A stretch of 64,000 bases of DNA from Prescottella agglutinans. Lineage in GTDB: Bacteria > Actinomycetota > Actinomycetes > Mycobacteriales > Mycobacteriaceae. Under the pieces are notes generated by a model. It worked only from the letters and a program-made list of their open reading frames with translations, made no database searches and was not told the origin of the DNA. Location: assembly GCF_004011865.1 (NCBI RefSeq), contig NZ_RKLP01000002.1, positions 533,814 through 597,813 of the forward strand, in the 5' to 3' direction. Both the position numbers and the translations under genes were made by a program. Of this stretch, positions 8,638 to 16,227 are shown piece by piece (the stretch's first letter is position 1; each line of letters begins with the position of its first letter).

Positions 8638-9846
8638 TCAGGCCCGGATCCCGGGACGGAACTTCGGCACCCGCATGCTGACCTTCGTGCCGGCACCGGG
8701 CGCGGTCTCGACGACCAGGCCGTAGTCGTTGCCGAACGCCGCCCGCAGCCGGTCGTCGACGTTCGCGAGACCCACGTGCGCGGCCTCGGACGTGCTCGGT
8801 CCGCCGGTCCGCGACGTGACGGCGTCCAACTCCCCGGAGCGCAGCAACTCCGGGTCCATCCCGAGGCCGTCGTCCTCGACGCTGATGATGCAGTCCGGGC
8901 CCGCGTCGGACGCGACGATCGTGACGGTCCCGCCGTCCGGCTTCCCGGACAGTCCGTGCCGCACGGCGTTCTCCACCAGCGGCTGCAGCGCCAGGAAGGG
9001 CAGCACCACGCTGAGCACCTCGGGCGAGATCTGCAGTCGCACCTCGAGGTTGTCACCGAACCGGGCCCGTTCCAGCGTGAGATACCGGTCGATGTTGCGC
9101 AGTTCGTCGGCGAGGACGGTGTACTCGCCCGCCGACCGGAACGAGTAGCGCGTGAAGTCGGCGAAGTCGAGCACGAGTTCGCGGGCGCGGTCGGGATCGG
9201 TCCGGACGAACGAGGCGATCGTGCCGAGCGCGTTGTAGATGAAATGAGGACTGATCTGCGCACGCAGGGCGCGCACCTCGGCGCGATCGAGTCGGGCCCG
9301 GGAGGCGTCGAGATCCGCGAGTTCGATCTGGCCGCACGCGTACCGCGCCACCTCGGTGAGCGCACCCAGCATCGCCGGGCCCGGCTCCGTCGTGGTGACC
9401 ACGCCCAGCACTCCGACGACGCCGGTGCGCTCGATCAGCAACGGCTGCGCGACGACGGCTCGCACGTCGTGGTCGCCGGGCCCGCGCTCGAGGTCCCCCT
9501 GCCCCACCAGGACCCGCCGGCCGCCGTCGACGGCCCGCGCCGCCGCCGCGACGAACTGCCCGGACAGCGTCTCGTGCGGGCCGTTCCAGGCGAGCAGCGC
9601 GCCGTCCGGGCCGGCGATCGCGAGGGATTCGGCGCCGGTCAGGCGGCGCAGGTGCGGTGCGGCCTCCCGGGCGGACGACTCGTCGAGTCCGCGGCGCAGC
9701 GGCCCGGCCGCGAGCGACGCGGTGTGCAGCGTGTCGTGCACGGCCCGCTCGGCCGGTGTGGTGAGCACCCGCCGTGTCCGCATCGCGACGACGGTGGCCA
9801 CCACCGCGACCACCACCACCAGCGCGGTCCACAGCACCGCGCTCAC
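8638..9846 (-). CDS. LytS-type sensor histidine kinase
   Basis: A 402-residue membrane kinase. One transmembrane helix at residues 4-22 is followed by a GAF-like cytoplasmic sensing region, then the His_kinase motif LRAQISPHFIYNAL with the phosphorylated His, and an HATPase domain (LVENAVRHGL, VEDDGLGMD, GLANVDDRL). The single helix and GAF-like region differ from multi-helix LytS proteins, suggesting a cytoplasmic or membrane-proximal signal. The GTG at 9846 overlaps the stop of the upstream lipase gene (GTGA), which is unusual and ties the two together. The regulator follows 61 bases later. Confidence 0.92.
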   Translation of the reverse strand: MSAVLWTALVVVVAVVATVVAMRTRRVLTTPAERAVHDTLHTASLAAGPLRRGLDESSAREAAPHLRRLTGAESLAIAGPDGALLAWNGPHETLSGQFVAAAARAVDGGRRVLVGQGDLERGPGDHDVRAVVAQPLLIERTGVVGVLGVVTTTEPGPAMLGALTEVARYACGQIELADLDASRARLDRAEVRALRAQISPHFIYNALGTIASFVRTDPDRARELVLDFADFTRYSFRSAGEYTVLADELRNIDRYLTLERARFGDNLEVRLQISPEVLSVVLPFLALQPLVENAVRHGLSGKPDGGTVTIVASDAGPDCIISVEDDGLGMDPELLRSGELDAVTSRTGGPSTSEAAHVGLANVDDRLRAAFGNDYGLVVETAPGAGTKVSMRVPKFRPGIRA

Positions 9847-11030
9847 GGGGCCGCCTGGCCGGCGCACGTGTTCACGATCGGCGCGCCGGTGAACCGCCCC
9901 GTCACCCAGTCGACCGCGCCGGGCAGCGCACGCGAGTCGGCGTGCACGTCGTCGGCCCGGTATCGCAACTCGATCGCATCGCCGAGACCGCAGGCGCGGC
10001 CGACCGCCGCGGTGGTCCAGTCGGGGCGGATCAGGTTGTCGCGACCGGCGACCACCACCAGCATCGGCGCCGCCGCGCGACGCTGCGGCAGCGCGTCCTG
10101 CGCGAGCCACTCGCGCATCCGGACCACGTCATCGGTGCTGCGCGGGATCGTGTCGGCCGGGGTGACGCTGAGCGCCACCGACAGCTTCCTCGACGCGAGC
10201 GGCCCCGTGCACGAGCGCATCACGTCCCGGTTCTCGGTGAGCGGCCCGCGGATGTAGGCGCTCGCGTCGAGATCCGGGTGCGCTACCGCCAGGCCGTCGA
10301 GCAGCACCGGCAGGAACAACTGTTGCGGGACATCCAGATTCGGGGGCCCGTCGGAGACGATCGGGCTGAGGTCCGCGGGCGGCGACAGGCTCGCGGCGCC
10401 GACGAACTCGAGACCGTCACCGTACTGCTCCGCCTGCTCGGCGGCCGCCCACGATGCCTGCCCGCCCTGCGAGACCCCGATCGCCGCCCACCGCGTCGAC
10501 GCGTCCGGAACCAGGAACCGCGCGGCCCGGACCGCGTCGATCAGGTTGTGCGCAGCCGTGATCGGCTCGAGGTACGGGTGCGGCCCGTCGGTGCCCAAGC
10601 CCTCGTAGTCGGTGACGGCGACGACCGTCCCGCGGGCCAGCAGGTCCCGGACCAGTCCGGCCGACCCCAACAGGTCGGGGGCGCGCGACGGTGCGCACTC
10701 GTCGAGCAGGCCGGTCGTCGGATGTCCCACCGTGACGATCGGCCACCCGCCGGGCGGCGCCTGCCCCGGCGGCACGAACAGGGTGCCCGACACCTCCGTG
10801 CCGCGGCCGTCGATGCCCGACGTCGACCGGTAGAGGATCCGATGGCCGGACAGTCCGGTGCCGGTGAACGGTTCGGCGGACGTCACGAGGCCACGCTCCG
10901 ACGGATCGGGCAGCGTGATCGCCGTCGTGCCCGGCGTGGTCCCGGCGTCGGGCTCCCCGGCCGTCGCCGAGCAGCCCGCGACCGCCGCCGCACACGCGAG
11001 CGCGACGAGTACCGTCCTGATTCGGGTCAC
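9843..11030 (-). CDS. Secreted lipase/esterase lipoprotein (secretory lipase family)
   Basis: A 395-residue alpha/beta hydrolase of the secretory lipase (LIP) family, expected to hydrolyse acyl esters outside the cell. The N-terminus is a lipoprotein signal with lipobox AVAGC at residues 16-20. The nucleophile elbow GVSQGG lies near residue 188, and VVAGRDNLI and DDVHADS carry likely acid and His positions. The start is GTG at 11030. Its stop overlaps the kinase start, so the enzyme may release the compound sensed and imported by the kinase/regulator/symporter module; that link is inference. Confidence 0.87.
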   Translation of the reverse strand: MTRIRTVLVALACAAAVAGCSATAGEPDAGTTPGTTAITLPDPSERGLVTSAEPFTGTGLSGHRILYRSTSGIDGRGTEVSGTLFVPPGQAPPGGWPIVTVGHPTTGLLDECAPSRAPDLLGSAGLVRDLLARGTVVAVTDYEGLGTDGPHPYLEPITAAHNLIDAVRAARFLVPDASTRWAAIGVSQGGQASWAAAEQAEQYGDGLEFVGAASLSPPADLSPIVSDGPPNLDVPQQLFLPVLLDGLAVAHPDLDASAYIRGPLTENRDVMRSCTGPLASRKLSVALSVTPADTIPRSTDDVVRMREWLAQDALPQRRAAAPMLVVVAGRDNLIRPDWTTAAVGRACGLGDAIELRYRADDVHADSRALPGAVDWVTGRFTGAPIVNTCAGQAAP

Positions 11031-11064
11031 GGCTCGATTGTGCCCGTCCCGTCACCGGAGCGGA

Positions 11065-12699
11065 TCATCCCCGCCGACGGCGCACGCGTTGTTCGGCCGC
11101 GGCCTCCTCGATGTCGCGCGATTCGAGTTCGGCCCGCAGCACCTCGTCGTCGAGGAGTCCCTCGTCGCGGGCCGCGATCAGGGCACTGCGCTGGGCCTGG
11201 AGCACGCGGCGCCGGACCGAATCGAACAACGTCCCCGCCTTCCGCAGCTCGGTGACGCTCTCGTCGTCGCCCTCGGCCTCTTCTACCTGCGCCTGCGCCC
11301 GGATGGACACGCGCACCCGGTTGAGTGCGCGGACGAACTGGTCGGGGTCGGTTCCGGGTGGCGGACCGGCCGCCACCTCGGCGAGTGCCTGATCGGCGGC
11401 GTCGGCAGCGATGCGTCGCGCCAGCTTCGTCTGCTGCCGGCCACGTTCGGCCTCCGCGGGATCCGCGACGTCCAGCCGCTCGATCAGGAACGGGATCGTC
11501 GACCCCTGGATCAGGAGCGTGCCCACCGCGACCACGAACGCGATCGCCTGGATCACGCCCCGGCCGGGGAAGGGCTCGCCCGACGCAGTCAGCACCGGGA
11601 CGCCGCCCGCCGCCGCGAGAGTGACGACACCACGCATACCCGCCCACGAGACGACCAGCTTCTGCTTCCAGGTGAGCCCCGCGCGCGCCGCCGACCCGCG
11701 CCGCGGCACGAAGCGCAACCGCAGTCGCCCCCAGTTGAGGAACACCCACACCGGCCGCACCAGGATGACCACCACCAGGACCGCGAACCCGTACGCGAAC
11801 ACGTGGTGGACGGGGAGCCCCTCGTCGGCGACGTCGTCGATGACGAACTTGAGCTGCAGTCCCATGTACGCGAAGACGAACATCTCGAGCAGCTGGTCCA
11901 GCGTTGCCCACAGCGACCGTTCCTGGAGCCGGGTCGGGATCGAGACGTCGGTGGCGTGGTGACCCATGAGGAACCCGGCGACCACCACCGCGAGCACGCC
12001 GGAGGTGTGGATCTCCTCCGCGGCGAGGTAGGCGGTGAAGGGCAGCACCAGCCCGAGGACGGTCTCGAGCGGCGAGTCGTACATGCGCGCCCGCACGAGC
12101 CGCACGACCGTGGCCATCACGATGCCGATCACGACACCACCGGCGACCTCGTACAGGAAGAACAGCACCGGCTGCTCGACGACGACGCGGGTGCCCGCGA
12201 CGGCGGCGACACCGACCGTGAACAGGGTCAGCGCGGTCGCGTCGTTGAGGAGCCCCTCGCCGGTGAGGATCGCCAGCACCCGTTTCGGCAGACCGAGCTT
12301 GCGGCCCACCGAGACCGCGCTGACGGCGTCGGTCGGCGACACCACCGCGCCGAGGACGAGCGCGGCACCCAGGGTCAGCTCCGGGACGAGCCAGTTCGCG
12401 AAGAACCCGACGGCGAACGCCGTCACCAGCACCAGCCCGACACCCAGGCGCAGGATGGGCGCGATGTTGCGCCGCAGGCTCGACAGGGAGAAGTCCAGGG
12501 CCGCCGAGTAGAGCAGCGGCGGGAGCACCAGCCCGAGGATGATCTCCGGGTCCAGTTCCAGCCGCGGCAATCCCGGGATGAAGGACGCCGCCGATCCGAC
12601 GGCGACGAGAACGAGTGGTACCTGCAGGTCCCGGCGCTTCGCCAGGCCGGTCACCGCGATCGACACGATGACGACGAGGAGTACCAGGGTTCCGTTCAC
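11065..12699 (-). CDS. Na+/H+ antiporter, CPA1 (NhaP) family
   Basis: A 544-residue monovalent cation/proton antiporter. About 12 hydrophobic segments occupy residues 1-400, including FFANWLVPELTL and the ion-binding motifs SPTDAVSA (near 125) and GEGLLNDATAL (near 150). A ~130-residue hydrophilic, charged, helical C-terminal tail follows, typical of CPA1 regulatory domains. It would exchange Na+ or K+ for protons at the cytoplasmic membrane. It ends 35 bases before the lipase gene but has no overlap with it, so co-transcription is uncertain. Confidence 0.92.
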   Translation of the reverse strand: MNGTLVLLVVIVSIAVTGLAKRRDLQVPLVLVAVGSAASFIPGLPRLELDPEIILGLVLPPLLYSAALDFSLSSLRRNIAPILRLGVGLVLVTAFAVGFFANWLVPELTLGAALVLGAVVSPTDAVSAVSVGRKLGLPKRVLAILTGEGLLNDATALTLFTVGVAAVAGTRVVVEQPVLFFLYEVAGGVVIGIVMATVVRLVRARMYDSPLETVLGLVLPFTAYLAAEEIHTSGVLAVVVAGFLMGHHATDVSIPTRLQERSLWATLDQLLEMFVFAYMGLQLKFVIDDVADEGLPVHHVFAYGFAVLVVVILVRPVWVFLNWGRLRLRFVPRRGSAARAGLTWKQKLVVSWAGMRGVVTLAAAGGVPVLTASGEPFPGRGVIQAIAFVVAVGTLLIQGSTIPFLIERLDVADPAEAERGRQQTKLARRIAADAADQALAEVAAGPPPGTDPDQFVRALNRVRVSIRAQAQVEEAEGDDESVTELRKAGTLFDSVRRRVLQAQRSALIAARDEGLLDDEVLRAELESRDIEEAAAEQRVRRRRG

Positions 12700-12762
12700 A
12701 CGACGATTGTGCCGCCGAACGGCCCCTGGTCACTCATCTGCCGCGCCGTCACCGTCCGACGG

Positions 12763-12954
12763 TCACTCCTTCGGCGGCACAACCTTCTTCGCCGCCTCCG
12801 CAGCCTTGTCGATGTGCTCGCTGTACTTGCCGCCGGTCTTCTCGTCGGCGATGTCCGCGGCCTTGTCGATCACGTCCTGGACCTTGTCGGAATGCTCCGC
12901 AGCCAGTTCCTGGCCCTTGTCCACGAGTCCCTTGACCGAATCCATGAAGCCCAT
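12763..12954 (-). CDS. Rv0909/MT0933-family antitoxin homologue
   Basis: A 63-residue, charged, helical protein. MGFMDSVKGLVDKG and EKTGGKYSEHIDKA match the MT0933/Rv0909 antitoxin family as I recall it. In M. tuberculosis this gene sits directly beside the SRPBCC toxin Rv0910. Here the neighbours are an antiporter and a thioesterase; the toxin homologue is at 494-925 on the same strand. The ATG at 12954 is chosen because GGAGAGGAT lies upstream and the family begins MGF. Repeated Lys/Asp/Ala residues suggest an amphipathic or coiled helix. Confidence 0.82.
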   Translation of the reverse strand: MGFMDSVKGLVDKGQELAAEHSDKVQDVIDKAADIADEKTGGKYSEHIDKAAEAAKKVVPPKE

Positions 12955-13050
12955 GCCGACATCCTCTCCACCTGGCGCACGCCTGCCGTGCCCACTGTCC
13001 AGTTTCACATCGATGCCGCCGCGGTCGCCACGGCGGCATCCGATCTCCGC

Positions 13051-13737
13051 TCAGGCGGATCCCGGAACCGGCAGCGCGCCCGACCCGTCCCCGGACCGCG
13101 CCCAGCGGGGCAGAATGAAAATGCCCTCCGCCTCGACGCACACGCCGTCGGGGCCGGCGAGATGGCCGGTGACGAACGTCTTGACGCCTTCGACGCGGTC
13201 GATCCGCGCCTCCGCGTGCAGCTTGCCGAGCGGGGTGGGGCGCCGGTAGCGCAGGGTGAGCGTCGCAGTCATCCCCGGTGCGCCACCGTGTTCGGCGGCC
13301 TCGCCGAGGACCTGGTCGAGCACAAGGGCCGAGATGCCGCCGTGCGTCAGGCCGGCCGGGCCCTCGTACGCCATGCCGAGTTCGAAGTCGGCCCACACCC
13401 GGCCGTCGGCCTCGCGGTTGATCACCACCGGCGGCGCGACCGCGTTCCGCAGGCCCACGACCGCGTTCCCCCACGCCCGCTTCGTTCCCGAGGCGCTCCA
13501 CCGCACACCGTACGGGCTCTGCCGGGTCTGCTTGCCCAGCAACGCCTTCGCCGCCTCGATGTGCTCGTGCGCGCGACGGATGTCGTCCTCACCGACCTCG
13601 GTCGCCAACGCGACCTCGATCAGGTCCCGAACGCTCGCGGTCAGGGGGCCGTAGAGGTCGACCTCGCGCGCGATCTCCTCGTCCGTCAGACCGTCGTACA
13701 CGTAGAGGACCTGCTGCTCCTCGACCGGTTCCGCCAC
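13051..13737 (-). CDS. Hotdog-fold thioesterase (PaaI-like)
   Basis: A 228-residue acyl-CoA thioesterase-like protein. Residues ~1-95 form a charged helical extension of unknown role. Residues ~110-215 form the hotdog domain with the characteristic GLTHGGISALVLDQVLG (HGG motif and catalytic Asp region) and LRYRRPTPLG. Members hydrolyse acyl-CoA thioesters in the cytoplasm; the acyl group is not predictable. The GTG at 13737 has GGAG about eight bases upstream. A strong palindrome at 13773-13787 lies in its promoter region, between it and the TetR gene. Confidence 0.85.
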   Translation of the reverse strand: MAEPVEEQQVLYVYDGLTDEEIAREVDLYGPLTASVRDLIEVALATEVGEDDIRRAHEHIEAAKALLGKQTRQSPYGVRWSASGTKRAWGNAVVGLRNAVAPPVVINREADGRVWADFELGMAYEGPAGLTHGGISALVLDQVLGEAAEHGGAPGMTATLTLRYRRPTPLGKLHAEARIDRVEGVKTFVTGHLAGPDGVCVEAEGIFILPRWARSGDGSGALPVPGSA

Positions 13738-13772
13738 AACGCCTCACTCCCGCAAGTACCCGATGTGCATCA

Positions 13773-13787
13773 TGCACGTGACGTGCA
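13773..13787. promoter_or_regulatory. Palindromic putative operator upstream of the thioesterase
   Basis: TGCACGTGACGTGCA has 7-bp perfect arms around one central base. A second short palindrome (GTGCATCATGCAC) overlaps its left side. It lies 36 bases upstream of the thioesterase start and 27 bases past the TetR stop, so the TetR protein is one candidate binder. Confidence 0.4.
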
Positions 13788-13813
13788 CACTACATATCGG
13801 GACCTGCCGGGGC

Positions 13814-14464
13814 TCACTCCCCCGCAGCACACCACCGGGCGGAGCGGACCGACCCGATCCGATCGTGCCGGGCGGCCGGCACGATTCCCGGCAGCAGCAC
13901 CGCCCACATCTCGTCGACCCGCCGATCGAGGTCCCCGAAGAAGGTCCGCATCCGCGACACCGACTGGGCGCCGGCGACCGCGCAGATCAGGTGTCGCGCG
14001 AGCACCTGCGCGGAGACGGTGTCGGCGACGTCACCCTGCTCGATCGCGCGCTCGATCAAGCGGGTACAGCCGTCGGTCCAGGCGCTGTACGGATCCGACG
14101 GCCCGCTGTCCGCGCCCGACGAGCCCAGTTCGACGGTCAGGCGGATCCCGGCGCGCACGATCGGGTCGGTGATGATCTGCCGCGCCATCTCGTGGCACAG
14201 CATCACCGCCTGCTCGAGCGCCGACACCTCGGCCGCGGCGATCGCCTCGGTCGACGCCTCCGCGATGCCCCGCTGCTCCCGGATGATCGACTGCGCGAGA
14301 CCGTCCTTGGATCCGAAGTGGAAGTACAACGCGCCCTTGGTGATTCGCGCACAGTCGACGATCTCGTCCACGCGCCCACCGTAGTACCCGAGCCGGTCGA
14401 AGATCTGCGCAGCACAGACCACGATCTGCTGCCGGGTCGCCACCGCACGAGCCTGCCGCGCCAC
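13814..14464 (-). CDS. TetR-family regulator, gamma-butyrolactone-receptor-like
   Basis: A 216-residue repressor. The N-terminal helix-turn-helix region (RQARAVATRQQIVVCAA ... ITKGALYFHFGSKDGLAQS) carries the phrase GALYFHF characteristic of ScbR/ArpA-type autoregulator receptors as well as other TetR proteins. The ligand-binding C-terminal half is unremarkable. Start is GTG at 14464. It lies 36 bases downstream of the first flavohemoglobin gene on the same strand, so it may be co-transcribed with it. The ligand is unknown; butyrolactone binding is a guess from the N-terminus only. Confidence 0.85.
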   Translation of the reverse strand: MARQARAVATRQQIVVCAAQIFDRLGYYGGRVDEIVDCARITKGALYFHFGSKDGLAQSIIREQRGIAEASTEAIAAAEVSALEQAVMLCHEMARQIITDPIVRAGIRLTVELGSSGADSGPSDPYSAWTDGCTRLIERAIEQGDVADTVSAQVLARHLICAVAGAQSVSRMRTFFGDLDRRVDEMWAVLLPGIVPAARHDRIGSVRSARWCAAGE

Positions 14465-14500
14465 CTGCCCCCCTCCGCCCGTATCCCTCGCCGGCCGACC

Positions 14501-15700
14501 TCAGTCGAAGCCCAGCCACGAGTCCGGGGTGAACACCTCGTAGTGGATGCGCTCCGGACGAACCCCCTTCACCACGGCGATCTTGCGAACCTGGCGCATG
14601 AATTGCGGCGATCCGCACAGGTACACGTCGGCGTTCCGGTCCCAGTCGTGCTGACGCAGCAGCCTGATGCCTTCCGCCACGTCGCCGACGTAGAAGGTGT
14701 CGATCGAACTCTGGCCCGCACACGCGCCGAGCAGTTCCAGGATCTGGTCACGATGCCCGAATGATTCCTCGTCGGTGTCGACGTGGAAGACCTGGATCGG
14801 GCGGCTGTCCAGGTCCCGGACCATCTTCTGGAGGACCGCGACCGTCAGCGCCGCACCCACCCCGGACGAACCCAGCACGATCGGGTCGTCGCCCGGCACC
14901 GGGTACGGCGTCCCCGAGGGGATCGACACCACGAGCGGGTACCCGACGCCGACCTCGGCGACGAGCTTGGTGGACACGCGGCCGCCCGGCACCGCGTTGA
15001 CGGTGAACTCCCAGGTACCCGGCTCCTCGCCCAGCATCGCGGTGTACTGGCGGATCTGCCGACTGCCGTCCTCGTAGATCACCGAAACGGAGATGTACTG
15101 ACCGGCCTCGAACTGCCGCATCGGGCTCTTTTCGTCTCCGGCGAGGGTGAACGCCCACATCCCCGGGGCGATCTCGCGGCGGCCGACGACCGTGAGCGTG
15201 GTCCAGACCTGCCCCGAGCGGACACCGGCCTTCTCGTACATCCCGGCTTCCTGCTTGATGAGCGAGTTCGCCATCAGCCAGTAGACCTCGTCCCACGCGG
15301 CCGCGACCTCCGCGGTCACGGCGTCGCCGAGCACCTGGACGATCGCCTTGAACAGGGCCCGATGGACCAGGTCGTAGTGCACCGGGGTGATGCCCAACGA
15401 TGCGTGCTTGGCGGCGATTCGAGACATGACGTGATCGACCGGGGGCGCGTCCTCGGTCACCAGCAGGGTGGCGAAGGCCGCAATCGCGCCCGCGAGAGCC
15501 TTCTGCTGTTCCCCGCTCTCCTGGTTCGTCTCGTTGAAAAGGTCCTTCTCCAACGACGGGAGATTGTCGAACAGGTTGTCGTAGAAAATGCGGCTGATCT
15601 CGCCCAGGTTCTCGCCCACCACGGGGAGAGTCGCCTCGATGACGGGCAGGGACACGGGCGAAAGGAGGGACGAATTCGGCGCAACGGCGGCTTCGGACAT
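14501..15700 (-). CDS. Flavohemoglobin-type nitric oxide dioxygenase (Hmp-like), copy 1
   Basis: A 399-residue three-domain flavohemoglobin expected to oxidise NO to nitrate with NAD(P)H and O2. The globin domain shows B10 Tyr at 40, E7 Gln at 65 and proximal His at 99 (IAAKHASLG). The FAD domain has RQIRQYTAML, where the family usually has RQYS. The NAD domain has GSSGVGAALTVAVL, and the C-terminus is YEVFTPDSWLGFD. The ATG at 15700 shares one base with the stop of the upstream orphan gene (TGATG), so translation is coupled. It is a diverged paralogue of the copy at 16228-17394. Confidence 0.93.
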   Translation of the reverse strand: MSEAAVAPNSSLLSPVSLPVIEATLPVVGENLGEISRIFYDNLFDNLPSLEKDLFNETNQESGEQQKALAGAIAAFATLLVTEDAPPVDHVMSRIAAKHASLGITPVHYDLVHRALFKAIVQVLGDAVTAEVAAAWDEVYWLMANSLIKQEAGMYEKAGVRSGQVWTTLTVVGRREIAPGMWAFTLAGDEKSPMRQFEAGQYISVSVIYEDGSRQIRQYTAMLGEEPGTWEFTVNAVPGGRVSTKLVAEVGVGYPLVVSIPSGTPYPVPGDDPIVLGSSGVGAALTVAVLQKMVRDLDSRPIQVFHVDTDEESFGHRDQILELLGACAGQSSIDTFYVGDVAEGIRLLRQHDWDRNADVYLCGSPQFMRQVRKIAVVKGVRPERIHYEVFTPDSWLGFD

Positions 15701-16107
15701 CAGACAGTCACGACCTTTCGAGACCAATCGATAACGGCGGATAGAGCTTCGCTGACGCCCTGGTGAAAGGCGATCTGCACGGAGGATTCGGAAACACGAT
15801 CATGGAATCCGGGACCGAACTTCTCCCGAAGGATTGCGACCATTCGAGCGACCGGCCCGGAAACGTCGATCGAGGAGGCGTGGGGGCGGTACAGGGCGTC
15901 GGACTCCTGGAACACCTCCAGAACCCCTTTCAGGTAGTACTGGATCTCCAGGGATTGCAGGTACGAATCGAGATCGGACATCGCCGACCCCCGCAATTCC
16001 GCGTCCCTGATCATCGAGAAGATCCCGCGGGTTGCCGCGAACGGTTCGTAGCGAAGCGATTCTCGATGATCGATCTCCGGGCCCACCCCCGGCCGGGTCA
16101 GGGTCAT
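15700..16107 (-). CDS. Orphan protein coupled to a flavohemoglobin
   Basis: I do not recognise this 135-residue protein. It is soluble, mostly helical by composition, lacks Cys, and contains SYLQSLEIQYYLKGVLEVF and IAFHQGVSEALSAVIDW. Two His residues (in RPHASS and AFHQG) could bind a ligand or metal. It overlaps the downstream flavohemoglobin start by one base and follows another flavohemoglobin gene, so a role in NO or heme sensing or in delivery to the enzyme is plausible but unproven. The ATG at 16107 has AGGAAG rather far upstream; ATG at 15981 (MSDLDSYL) is an alternative start giving 93 residues. Confidence 0.65.
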   Translation of the reverse strand: MTLTRPGVGPEIDHRESLRYEPFAATRGIFSMIRDAELRGSAMSDLDSYLQSLEIQYYLKGVLEVFQESDALYRPHASSIDVSGPVARMVAILREKFGPGFHDRVSESSVQIAFHQGVSEALSAVIDWSRKVVTV

Positions 16108-16175
16108 CGTTCTGATCGTTCACTTCCTGGACGCAACGAGCGTCCGCGACTGTGAAAGCGGCTGAAACAGAATAT

Positions 16176-16205
16176 GGGTGGGGCCATATCGGAATGGCCC
16201 CACCC
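16176..16205 (-). terminator. Strong hairpin terminator after the second flavohemoglobin
   Basis: Perfect 12-bp inverted repeat (GGGTGGGGCCAT and complement) with a 6-base loop, followed on the minus strand by the T-rich ATATTCTGTTT. It separates the 16228-17394 gene from the orphan/flavohemoglobin pair, which must therefore have its own promoter in 16108-16175. Confidence 0.8.
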
Positions 16206-16227
16206 TGTATTCATACGTGTCGAGTTG

